Assembly: GCA_947095585.1 (NCBI GenBank)
Contig: OX352761.1
Location: forward strand, 63,316,882 to 63,380,881
Length of the DNA: 64,000 nucleotides
Direction: 5' to 3'
Source: Nephrocerus scutellatus
Taxonomy: Eukaryota > Arthropoda > Insecta > Diptera > Pipunculidae
The notes under the pieces were generated by a model. It was not told where the DNA came from and did no database searches. It saw only the letters and a list, made by a program, of their open reading frames with translations. A program made the translations under genes and the position numbers. Shown in pieces: positions 34,328 to 43,719 of this stretch (positions are counted from its first letter, which is position 1; every line of letters begins with the position of its first letter).

Positions 34328-35660
34328 ATTGGATAAAATAAGACATACTTCGTCCGCATTAGCTTGTATGTGTATATCTAATTGACCAACTGTTTCGCGC
34401 AAAGAATCAAGAAGACACCAAAGAAGCGGAGAAAGGACTCTACCTTGTGGGCATCCCTTCGCCACTTCGACCCTAACTTTATCATCCATACTCTCGCATG
34501 TCTGAAGAAGCCGGCGGGAAAGCATGTAGTGAATCCATCTGCTTAAAGTTGGTTCCACTCATGCCCCTCAGGATAGTTGCACATCGAGTCAAATGTAGCG
34601 TTGTCAAAAGCTCCGTCAGTATCAATAAACACCCCTATGGTGAAGGCTCCGTTCATCATGCTCTTTTCGATCCTGAAAACAAGATCGTGAAGAGCATACT
34701 CACGGGATTTACCACGCTGATAGGCGTGTTGGTTCACATTTAAGGGATTTCATTTGAGTGAATTCGACCTTATATACATCTCAACCAAGCGTTCAATACC
34801 TTTCAGCACAAAAATGAAAGACTGATTGGTCTGAAACTCTTAGCTAGTGAGTAGTCGCTTCTCCTTGGTTTCGGGATAAAAAGAACTCTAACATTGCACA
34901 AACATGTAGGAGCATACCCGAAGGCCAAGCTAGATGGATAAATCAGTTTAAGCTCGTCTATAAGTCTATTACCACAATGTTTCAGCATTATTGGGTATAT
35001 ACCATCTGGACCTGGTGCTTTAAAGTCCTTGAAGGACGAAATAGATAATTCTATTGCCTCCGACTTAGCCACCTTTCCTGCTACATACCAATCATATCTG
35101 GTGACATTTCTGCCCCCTGGAGCCAAGTTGACACTATTAGTCTCCCTTAGCACTCTGCTCCTGCATAGAGTCAGTGAAAGTGCCATCATATTTTCTGAGT
35201 CAGTTGAGTTGGGCTCTGTTGTCTTTCTGAAAGATTTTGCAGAGACTTGCTGTTTCTTTTAGCTCATTTATTTATGAGCAGAAGTTCCTATAGGTCTCGA
35301 GCTTAGCCTTCTTAACTTTTGCCTTATATTCTTTCTGTTTACTCCTAAAAACCTCCCAGTCGCTTTCAAGATTTGTTTTTAAGGCTCTATTGAGAAGTTT
35401 TCGGGAGACCTTCCAAAGTTTTTGAAGTTCACTGTTCCACCGAGGAACAGTTTTCCTTTTCCACTCCTTTGGATTATGGATCGTGCATAAAAGTAGCCAA
35501 ATCATATCCATAAATGAGTAAGATTTGCTCCATGGCCATTGGACCAAACTACTAGTTTTGCAAAACGATCTTGAATATTTCGAAAGACTTTTTTATGGTC
35601 CACTAAAAAACAAACATCAAATTTCTCTTCAGAAATATCTACACCTAAAATAGCGTTTAT
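34328..35660 (-). pseudogene. LOA/R1-like LINE, reverse transcriptase region
   Basis: Minus-strand order: linker (RKTVPRWNSELQKLWKVSRK, 35450), DFKAPGPDGIYPIMLKHCG and VLFIPKPRRSDY (35080-34840), then HAYQRGKSREYALHDLV and GVFIDTDGAFDN (34737-34543), then CPQGRVLSPLLWCLLD and QANADEVCLIL, where the usual YADD is NADE. Frameshifts separate the blocks, and the palm active site is mutated. The element ends left in the fragments at 31307-32434. Its endonuclease domain is not visible to the right. Confidence 0.75.
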
Positions 35661-36003
35661 TTGCATAAAATGACTGATAGTTTAGTTTAACCTTGTAAAT
35701 ATGGGATATAACTCCTAACTCTGTGGGAGGGGAGCAAAATCTGGGATTCAACCTTATTGGCATTAGTGTCAAAATGCGTGATTAAAAAATGCTACTTGAA
35801 TGCTACATGGGAAAACTTTATGTTCATAAACTTTTTGTTTAAAAATAAAAAAAACCTAGCTAAGAGTCCTAATAAAAAAAATCAAGATTCGCTTCGTTTG
35901 TACTATTATATTTATTTTAGCTACGAGTATTAAGCTATCTTAGTAAGAAGAGGTAAAATTCTAAATGCTATGTTAAATTATTTAATTTTTCAAATTTTTG
36001 CAG
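35661..36003. other. Intron sequence upstream of exon B
   Basis: Probably partly unique intron. It ends in a T-rich tract and acceptor (aatttttcaaatttttgcag). No transposon signature was recognised after about 35660. Confidence 0.5.
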
Positions 36004-36169
36004 GAACTTTTAGGGTCTTGCTCACACAGGTTTATAAGAGTGTTCTCATGGATATGGAAACATTCACTGGCTCGTTTAGGAGAAGACTGGATATTTTTAG
36101 CACTCCTGGGCGTTATTATGGCATTTTTATCATATCTGATGGACAAAGGAGTATCGATATGTACCCATG
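36004..36169 (+). CDS. ClC-a: Host exon B: first membrane-helix exon of a CLCN2/ClC-a-type chloride channel
   Basis: 166 bp: 55 codons plus one base, entering in phase 0 and leaving in phase 1. The acceptor is ttttgcag|GAA and the donor CATG|gtaata. The protein starts ELLGSCSHRF and contains ARLGEDWIFLALLGVIMAFL, then SYLMDKGVSICTH. This matches the GEDWIFL...G...MA...MD signature at the start of helix A/B in ClC-2-type channels. It joins exon A (9072-9179) with no frame change. The next exon would begin around the N-A-R/Q-W segment and was not found downstream in this window. An open frame through the exon and the conserved motif support a functional host gene. Confidence 0.9.
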
Positions 36170-36170
36170 G

Positions 36171-36255
36171 TAATAATAATAATATTAATAATAATAGTAT
36201 TAATAATAATATTTAAAATAATATCAATAATAATGTTAATAATAATATTAATAAT
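36171..36255 (+). repeat. TAA/AAT microsatellite abutting the exon B donor
   Basis: An imperfect (taa)n/(aat)n tract starts at the second base of the intron (gtaataataataat), so the donor itself is part of the repeat. Confidence 0.8.
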
Positions 36256-36399
36256 ATGTCAACATTGGTGCCAATGATGGATTAGTACATAAGATAACTT
36301 GAAAACAGTTGTATATATAAAGAATAATATTTATATGGCAGAACAGAACATTATCTCTAAGAGCAAAAATAGTACTTAAAAGGGGCAAGGGGGTGTAAA
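36256..36399. other. AT-rich intron spacer
   Basis: No gene or repeat family recognised between the microsatellite and the R4/Dong-like remnant. Confidence 0.4.
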
Positions 36400-37490
36400 G
36401 AACAACTAACAATCGATCAGATCATACTTGAGCAAGCTACAAAAGGACATCGCAAACCTATATATTGACTATGCCTTCCGATAGTATTCCACATTCATAG
36501 CTAATAGCAGATCTATCCACCAATAAAATCCACCTCACATTAATCAATTCTCTGAGATTCAAAGGGAAAAGTTGGAGAACAATAATAGAGGTAAAAAACA
36601 ATACCATGCACCGCAAAACAAGCGTCATACCTATCAGACGAGTGATCTTCCAAGGATATTGCTTAAGCGCCATATGGTTTTACATAGCTTTGAACCCATT
36701 AAGCAATCTCCTGAACAAATCCGGATTTAGATTTAAAATAAAAATGGATAAAAATGGAATGGATAAGTAACACACAAGATTAATAACCTATTATATTATG
36801 GACGAAATTGGAGAGACGAATCAGGACGACATCTATAAGTACCTTGGAATGTTGCAATGCAGAAGAATTGATTAACAAATTAACAAACGAAATGTTTGGA
36901 AGACTACATAAATTTGCTAAGTCCCACCTGAATGGACAGAATCTTATGAAAGTCATAAACACCTATGCAATCACTGTGTTGACATATAGCTTTGGAGTCA
37001 TTGAATGGAATGCTACAGAACTCAACACCATCCAGAGAAAGATAAGAACCACTCTGACGAAATATAAGGTGCACCATCAAATATCCAGTGTGACTCTCCC
37101 AAGAAAACTAGTAGGAAGTGGACTAACCGACCTTCAACTACCACATGAGTGCTAAATCACATCGCTCTGCAGATACTTTCATGGGAAAGTGAACGACTCA
37201 AATCTAATAAAAGCTATGGCACTGGTTGATGACGCTTACACAAATTTGAAACTGCAAATATCTGAACTCGAATTAAATGCCAGAACTAGCTCCCAAAAGC
37301 TTCAAGATTAGGCTGCCAAACCCCTTCATGGAAAATTCTTCACACGTTATGCAATCAAAATATTGACCGAAAAATGTCAAACAAATGGCTAACCAATCGA
37401 AGTATTTACTTTGAAACGGAAAGTTTATTGTTTGCAATCCAAGATGGGGTGCTATCAACTAGGAACTATTTGAAATATATAGTCAAGCAA
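36400..37490 (+). pseudogene. R2/R4/Dong-like LINE remnant (RT and C-terminus)
   Basis: Pieced frames read ILEQATKGHRKPIYIDYA, IPHSWLIADLSTN, IFQGYCLSAIWFYIALNPLS and NLLNKSGF (normally GDSLSPLWF), then IYKYLGMLQ. A 115-codon frame at 36808-37155 contains NLMKVINTYAITVLTYSFGV and HHQISSVTLPRKLVG. A C-terminal piece at 37370-37490 has NKWLTNRSIYFETE and LFAIQDGVLSTRNYLKYI. This order is typical of elements with a restriction-like endonuclease. Neither the catalytic YMDD nor the endonuclease is visible. Old, many frameshifts. Confidence 0.7.
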
Positions 37491-37514
37491 CCGCAAGCCC
37501 ATAGGATTTTCGTC

Positions 37515-37870
37515 AACTATAGTACGTATACAGTCGCCGATGGGTTCATTTCAAAGCTCCATTTGGCTGCTGGTGGTACGCTGATGCTCGCAGTTTCTTT
37601 ATTTTTAGCAACTTGCACAGCCCTTTAAATAGGTTACAAAGGAAAATTGTTCCTTTGTCTGTAACTATATTTTTGGGACCGTGTAATTATTTGATCAAAG
37701 ACCTCTTGAGCATTTGGTATGGCATAGCAATCTAAGAATTTCGTTAGATTATCCTGGAACGTTAATGTGTACTGGTTTTCGGAAAACGATTGCTCCAAAG
37801 GTTCTACGATATCGTACACTTTATCAAAAGGTTTATCGGCGATATCAAGGCCTTCAAGGTTTTTTACACC
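37515..37870 (-). pseudogene. Ty3/gypsy integrase remnant
   Basis: The minus strand shows YDIVEPLEQSFSENQYTLTF followed by QDNLTKFLDCYAIPNAQEV, matching the first part of a gypsy-type integrase core. Further left it shows RASAYHQQPNGALK, the region of the catalytic Glu motif. The middle with the second Asp is missing or scrambled. Isolated fragment. Confidence 0.65.
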
Positions 37871-37930
37871 GTTTAATATATTTCTTAATATCTTTGAGCT
37901 TTTCCCGCCATCAAATTTTTTTTATTAAAT

Positions 37931-39037
37931 TCTTTATATTAACTTCGCGTGCCCGTGGATCTGTCTGTCTCTCTATTTGTCTGTCGTGGAATATTGCGAT
38001 CAATTTATAACCCACTTCCCAAAACCCGATTTTATTGAAATGTTGCACACGTGTATTTCCGTTGACAACACTTTCTAATAAAATTTTTACAAATTGACAC
38101 AATTTTCTTCAAATTTTATACACATTTATATCTTCAAGAATAACACTTTCTGTAAATTTTTTTTCTATTTTCTTTAAATTTTATACACATGTGTATCTCC
38201 GATGGGCAACACTTTTTTTTAAATTTACGGTCGAAGGTTCCGATTTTTTAAAAATTTTACCTGATGTTCTTCAAATTTTATACACACGTGATTAATCCGA
38301 TGAAATTTGTGTCGGGACTCGTGGTCGGTGGGCTCCCAAAAGTAACGGTTTTTATTAGCATCCATCTTAGCGTTTGGAGCGTTGCAAGAATTTCAAAATT
38401 CAACCTTTTGAAATTGTGCCTCGAATCCAGCTGCCACAGTCGTTGTTGACGACGTTGTCGTGGTAGTCAATTTTAAAACGTTTTTATTATGTCGCTTCGT
38501 CTGTCTGTGCGAGTGGAATTTTCTAATTGATTTTAAACTAACTTTCCATTGAGGTAGAGATCTGAAACATAGCTCAGAACTAGATAAACAAAAAATCAGA
38601 CATCAAATCAATCAAATCAAAGACAACAATTGCGATTTGTTTCAGATCAAAGCAAGCTAAAACACACATGACTCGTTTTAAACGTTTTAAATTAAAAATA
38701 TATTTTTATTAGCTAACATGTTTGTATTAATTACAACTACTTTTAAGTAGCTTAAGCATAATTTTTAATTGAAATTTAAATTTTGATTCCTATCAAAAAA
38801 TCCGGAATTTTTAATTGTGATTTACTGTTATTTTATTGAATTTATTTTTTATTTAAATATAATGCTACCGAACTCTTTTGTATTGTAAGTACATATAAAA
38901 GTTTATGGGCTCAGATATACAATAAACGAATGTATAAGAGTAGAAAAAAAATGTTCGAAACATTTAAATTCATATATGTTTTCCACAAATTTTCAATAAT
39001 GATTATGGTCTAGTTTTGACCACCGGGCGAACACTAG
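37931..39037 (+). mobile_element. Candidate non-autonomous Helitron-like element
   Basis: The 5' end TCTTTATATTAACTTCGCGT (37931) belongs to the family also at 634, 9956, 10958 and 18795. The 3' end is CTAG (39034-39037) followed by TT. A hairpin TGGTC/GACCA (39006-39010, 39018-39022) lies 11 nt before it. The body is AT-rich with subrepeats and has no Rep/helicase ORF. The pairing of these two ends into one element is inferred. Confidence 0.45.
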
Positions 39038-39424
39038 TTATTTTTAAAAAGAAACCAAATGTTATTCAAACCTTGCACATTTTATATTTCCGATTAGAGA
39101 ATTTACACAAAAAAATTTAATTTTTATGGGTTGTTTTATTACGAATTCCTTTTTTCTATATTGGATTGACTATTTATTTGTATTTCAGTTTGCGTTTGAC
39201 TTGCAAAGCTATCCAGGATTTCCTTATTTATTTTTATAGTTTGATTTTACTTTGGAATTTCATGGTTGTTATCTTGTTACAGCATTACATTGAGAAGTTT
39301 TGACTATTTCTCGAATTGTTTTTTTTTAAAGTTTTTTGATTGTGGATGTTGCCGTTGGTGTTTGTACACTCTCCTATGGAATTCGACTGAGATCGTTGGC
39401 ATTGGTATTGAATTTGGCTGGCTT
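39038..39424. other. Non-coding spacer, unit 1
   Basis: Repeat-body motif 'tttttatgggttgttttatt' near 39125, then unassigned AT-rich sequence. Repeated at 48653-49001 in unit 2. Confidence 0.4.
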
Positions 39425-39547
39425 GTACTCAATTCTATAATCAATTCGGACAACTTGTGGTGAAACTGTACGAGACGAGCTGTAGGGTCTTTGACATCAA
39501 AATGCCCTTTAACGGCTTGTGATCAGTGTAAACCGTAAATTGTCGCC
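39425..39547 (-). pseudogene. Ty3/gypsy RNase H fragment, unit 1
   Basis: The minus strand reads GRQFTVYTDHKPLKG, then after a frameshift HFDVKDPTARLVQFHHKLSE. This is the conserved gypsy RNase H segment with the TDHKPL motif. Only about 40 residues remain. Confidence 0.7.
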
Positions 39548-39606
39548 CTTATGAGTTATCTCCTAATAGCCGTAGCGCACGGTTGTTCTCCACACGAGTT
39601 CGCGCA

Positions 39607-39790
39607 TTATTGAGCAGAAAAAAAATCAATTAATAAGAACGTGTTGTGTTTGCGCAGAAGCAAAAAAATAAAGTGCAAATCACTAGCTCGCGCGTTATTG
39701 AGCAGATAAAGACAACAACATCAATAAATAAAAACGTGTTGTGTTTGCGCAGAAGCAAAAATAAAGTGCATAACAACGGTTCGCGCGGTC
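39607..39790 (+). repeat. Direct repeat pair of about 92 bp (unit 1 only)
   Basis: Two copies of a segment with 'ttattgagcaga' and 'acgtgttgtgtttgcgcaga', ending near 'ataaagtgca'. Unit 2 has a single copy (about 49187-49268), so this is either a gain in unit 1 or a loss in unit 2. Confidence 0.75.
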
Positions 39791-40004
39791 GCCGTTGGTA
39801 TAGTGCGAAATGCAGTGTGTGGCCTCCCTCTACACCTATCCCACCCGTGCAGTTAAAGAAATTGTTTGGTAAATGATAATTGTCGTATGTTTATGCATGT
39901 GGCAGTTAACAATGAAGTGAAGACTCTGAGTGTTATACTTTGCTGGTGATTTGACTCATATTGTCGTAAAGGTATAACACTGGCGGCAATATGTTTTGAA
40001 AATC

Positions 40005-40146
40005 TATAGAAACAACACGATGAGAAACACGTCTTTATTAGATAGTAATTCAAACAGAATAGGAAGTTATATTATGACAGATAAAACTTAAGTCAATAAA
40101 AGACATTTCATTATATAAGGGTCAGGTTACAATAGGTACACTAATA
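40005..40146 (-). repeat. Copia 3' LTR, unit 1
   Basis: 142 bp, nearly identical to 43513-43654. The sense termini are TATTAG...CTATA rather than the usual TG...CA. Confidence 0.85.
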
Positions 40147-40338
40147 TTCCTCCTTAACCTGAGAATTATAATTGAATACCCATTGCCTCTCTGAATGATC
40201 CCAATTTTATCTTGTCCAATGGTTTCGTGAGAGCATCAGCGGGTGAGTGTGTCTTGCACGAAATGATGGCGAATATCAATGTGTTTCGTCCTGGGATGAA
40301 ATCCACCATTTAATACAATTGCTATGGCGCTTTGATTA

Positions 40339-41095
40339 TCACAACAAATTTGCATTTGTATGTTTTCTTTGAAGCTGGTTTTTGAGTCCATTCCAACAGA
40401 GGCATTCTTGAACAGTGGCGGAAAGAGCTATATACTCTGCTTCACAAGATGATAGTGCAACAGTTTGTTGCCTTTTGGAACACCATGATATGGCTCCTCC
40501 TTGAGCTATAAATATGAATCCTGTTGTTGACTTTCGATCATCAGCTTTTGCTGCTAACGATGAGATCATTATCAGTTTTCTTAAATTGCAGCTTAAATGA
40601 CGATGTTCCGCGTAAGTATCGTAGTAAATGCTTTACCGCAAGCCAATGACGTGGTCCAGGATTCGAATTGAAACGGCTAAGAAAGTTTACTGCGAAACAA
40701 ATGTCCGGGCGGGTACACTGAGTTAAATACATTAGACAACCAATCGCTTCCTGATACGGAATCTTCCGCATTTGCTCGATGTCATCGACCTTAGTAGGAC
40801 AGTCTTCTTGTGACAATTTTTCACTTGCATTCATTGGTGTCTTCAAAAGTTTTGCGTCCTTCATTCCGAATTTATCGAGAATTTTCTCAATGTACTGCTC
40901 TTGATCTAGTTCAATTCTACTCGTATCTTGTCGTTGAGTTATGCGCATTCCAAGAATTTGTGTAGCGTCACCAAGTTCTTTCATGTGAAATTGCTCAGGT
41001 AGTTTGCTTTTGATTTTCTTCAACGAGTTCCCATTGTTGAAAAATAGCAAGATATCGTCAACATATACGACATATACTAGAAGGATTTGTTCAAT
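40339..41095 (-). pseudogene. Copia RT (C-terminal half) and RNase H, unit 1
   Basis: After the linker the chain goes straight to QILLVYVVYVDDILLFFNN (YVDD at 41054-41065), so the fingers/early palm of RT, roughly 150-200 residues, are deleted. Then come HMKELGDATQILGMRI, YQEAIGCLMYLTQCTRPDI and the RNase H stretch DDRKSTTGFIFIAQGGAISW, then SSCEAEYIALSATVQE. A frameshift lies near 40550. Confidence 0.85.
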
Positions 41096-42265
41096 TCAAT
41101 TCAAATGTGAAGACGAGGGAAAATCACCGGGTTCAATAAAAAAATCATTGTACTTGCCTGGTATTTGGCGCTCCCTCCTACTACGCCTTAATACTTGCGG
41201 CTGCAGTGAGTTAGAGTTTGATTTATGAGGGAGCGCAGTAGAATTTGATGGTATCACATTCGAGGTTACTGCGTCGTTCTCCATATCATCGGCATCTTCG
41301 TACAAACTGCTATTCATAGATGTCATCTTTGGTTTTTTTTGAGAGTCCAGTTGAATTATTAGGTGCTGTGATCCTTCAGTTGAATTCTTCTGCAACGGAC
41401 GTTGCAAAGTTTCAAAGGAATCTTCGTCGATGAAGGACACATTACGGCTTTTAAAGATAGATCTCTTTTTGGGATCGTATAAACGATAGCCTTTGGTGTG
41501 TTCATCAAAACCTGTCTTGATGCATTCATGTGCTTTCGTGTCCCATTTCTTTCGATTCGCCTTCGGGACATGCGCCACTGCTAGTGTTCCAAATACTTTA
41601 AAGTGCGACAGATGTGGCTTCTTTCTTGTACATGCTTCCACAGGTGTCATGCCTGTACCTTGTGATCGGGAACGGTTCAGCAGATATACCGAATATGCGA
41701 CTGCTTCAGCCCAAAACTCTTTTGACAAGTTGGCATCGGCAAGCATGTATCTTGCCTTCTCAACTATTGAACGGTTGCTTCTTTCGGCAAGTCCATTTTG
41801 TTCGGGTGTGTACACATTTGTAGTCTGATGATGAATGCCGTTCTTTCGTATAATTTCTTGGAATTTTTGGTTCTAGAATTCCTTGCCGTTGTCCGTACGG
41901 AGTGCTTTTAATTTCTGACCGCTTTGTCTTTCATCATAATTAAGAAAATTTTTAAAGCATTGTGATACTTCCCAATCGGATTTTGTGTGTAGGAAAAACA
42001 CAAATATTTTTCGCGATTTATCATCGATAAATATTAGAAAATATCGGCTGCCACCAAGCGATTTATTTTCCATTGGCCCACAAATGTCCGAATGTACTAC
42101 CTCCAGCAATTGGTCGGCCCTGCTGCCACACTTGTTAAATGGAAGCCTTATTTGTTTTCCAATAGGACAAATTTTGCAGTCTTTATTGATGCTTTGTGTA
42201 AAGTTGATTCCGGTTGCCAGGCTTCCTTTGAGTATATTCCAACTTCTATGGTTGATATGACCCAT
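41096..42265 (-). pseudogene. Copia integrase, unit 1
   Basis: The zinc-binding region (MGHINHRSWNIL, CKICPIGKQIRLPF) is followed by the core: VVHSDICGPM (first D), LRTDNGKEF (second D), a TAG stop, then NVYTPEQNGLAERSNRSIVE (catalytic E). The C-terminal part FWAEAVAYSVYLLNRS leads to the linker RRSRRERQIPGKYNDFF. All DDE residues are present, but a stop splits the core. The same stop is in unit 2. Confidence 0.85.
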
Positions 42266-42396
42266 TCGTCTGTGCCAAAGTTCCCGACTACCTATCGCTC
42301 CACACGCAAATGCTTGCTTGGAAGCGTTGAATCTAGTTTAAATAAATCATTAGTATGAACAAGTGGCGATTATCTCCTGATTTGGATTCAAAACCT

Positions 42397-42897
42397 TTAC
42401 ACCTCTGTTGTTGAAAACAGAAAAAGATTCGTTGACAACGCAGGGATGTACTTTACATTAGTCATTTCGATTTGTGAAGTACTGCAAACTGGTTTCAATG
42501 TGGAGTTTCCACAGCCTCTTACCTGCATTACGCCATTGTTTGCTGCAACAACTGTGCTAGAGTCTGCTTTTATACTATTTAACATCTTTTTATTGAAAAC
42601 CATATGAGATGTGGCACCGGAGTCAAAGTACCAATCGTTTTGGTCTGTAACACCGATTGTTGATAATACGGTACTAAATGCTTTTGATTTCTTGTCATCT
42701 TTTCCTGCACTTTGCGTTTTTGATCGACAATTTCTTGCAATGTGACCAAATTTTTGACATTTCCTGCATCGCGGTCCTTTTGGGTGTTCATTTACTTCAC
42801 GTTCAAAATGTTTTTTTGCGATTGTTTGAGTAGAATGCCGTCGAGTTATCCTCACCAGGTCGCAATTCTTGCAATAACTTTGTTTTAATTGCGTCAC
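42397..42897 (-). pseudogene. Copia Gag zinc knuckle and protease, unit 1
   Basis: A CCHC knuckle CRKCQKFGHIARNC is followed by the aspartic protease active site WYFDSGATSHMVF (DSG) and NGVMQVRGCGNSTLKP. The frame breaks before integrase. The protease would process the Gag-Pol polyprotein. Confidence 0.85.
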
Positions 42898-43014
42898 CTG
42901 TAATTTTTGTACCGGAATTTTCCAGCGCCATTATCATCGGGCGGTATTCTTATGGTAGACTGGCCAACAAAAGCGTTCCAATCCATTCGTCATCGATTTC
43001 GAAACCTATTCCGT

Positions 43015-43404
43015 TTAAAGACTGTGCTGTGTCGAAAAAATTTCTTTGACATATTTATCCATTGAGCCGCAATTCGACAGCGATGTGTTTATTAATTTTC
43101 GCAGTAGGCCCACTCTACGGGTTAGTCCGTTGTCTTCGTAGGCGTCTGTTAGATTTTTCCACAACTGTTTTGCGGTCTTTGCGTTTTGGATGTGTATGTA
43201 GCACACCAGATCGATGACCAGCGTAAGCTTGCTTCCGGTTTTTCGATCTTTATCGACATCCATTGAAGCTTTTGGAGTTCCATCTGGATTTGTGTCGTAT
43301 TCGATTGTCGTGATCCATAAATCGTCAAGAAATGCCTGGGCAGCGATTTTCCACGTTGGGTAGTTGTCGCGACCAAGTAGTTTCTCAATCGTAAGGCCGT
43401 TCAT
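43015..43404 (-). pseudogene. Copia Gag, N-terminal part, unit 1
   Basis: Begins MNGLTIEKLLGRDNYPTWKI, the usual copia Gag start with the NY..W motif, then QLWKNLTDAYEDNGLTRRV and STSLSNCGSM-like text (NTSLSNCGSMDKYVKEIF). The frame ends in a stop at 43015. It forms the capsid of the virus-like particle. The zinc-knuckle part is in the next block (42897-42397) after frame breaks. Confidence 0.85.
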
Positions 43405-43493
43405 TTTTTTTTATATTTGAATTATAACTAACGTGATTAATTAAAAGGTTTTAAATTTACCATTAGTTTAATAAAACGTAAAAGAAATTTCAC

Positions 43494-43512
43494 GTGGCCT
43501 GGGCCCATAACC
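43494..43512 (-). promoter_or_regulatory. Copia primer-binding site (half initiator-Met tRNA type)
   Basis: The minus strand reads GGTTATGGGCCCAGGCCAC immediately after the 5' LTR. This matches the known Drosophila copia primer site, which pairs with an internal fragment of initiator methionine tRNA. It supports the family call and the LTR boundary. Confidence 0.75.
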
Positions 43513-43654
43513 TATAGAAACAACACGATGAGAAACACGTCTTTATTAGATAGTAATTCAAACAGAAGAGGAAGTTATATTATGACAGATAAAACTTAAG
43601 TCAATAAAAGACGTTTCATTATTTAAGGGCCAGGTTACAATAGGTACACTAATA
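43513..43654 (-). repeat. Copia 5' LTR, unit 1
   Basis: 142 bp, followed on the minus strand directly by the primer site. Differs from the 3' LTR by a few substitutions (e.g. 'agaagag' versus 'agaatag'). Confidence 0.85.
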
Positions 43655-43719
43655 AAATCCACTGTGAGTCATTCTCTCCTCAGTCTGGCTTAAAGCGGTA
43701 AATTTTGTTTTGTGTGGCT

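Larger units (their letters stand above)
40005..43654 (-). mobile_element. Ty1/copia LTR retrotransposon, internally deleted, unit 1
   Basis: 3650 bp with 142-bp LTRs (40005-40146, 43513-43654), a 5-bp target duplication AAATC (40000-40004, 43655-43659), a copia-type primer site and a purine-rich tract (aggttaaggaggaa) beside the 3' LTR. Gag, protease, integrase, part of RT and RNase H are in copia order. The first part of RT is deleted. Copia elements are usually about 5 kb. Confidence 0.9.
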
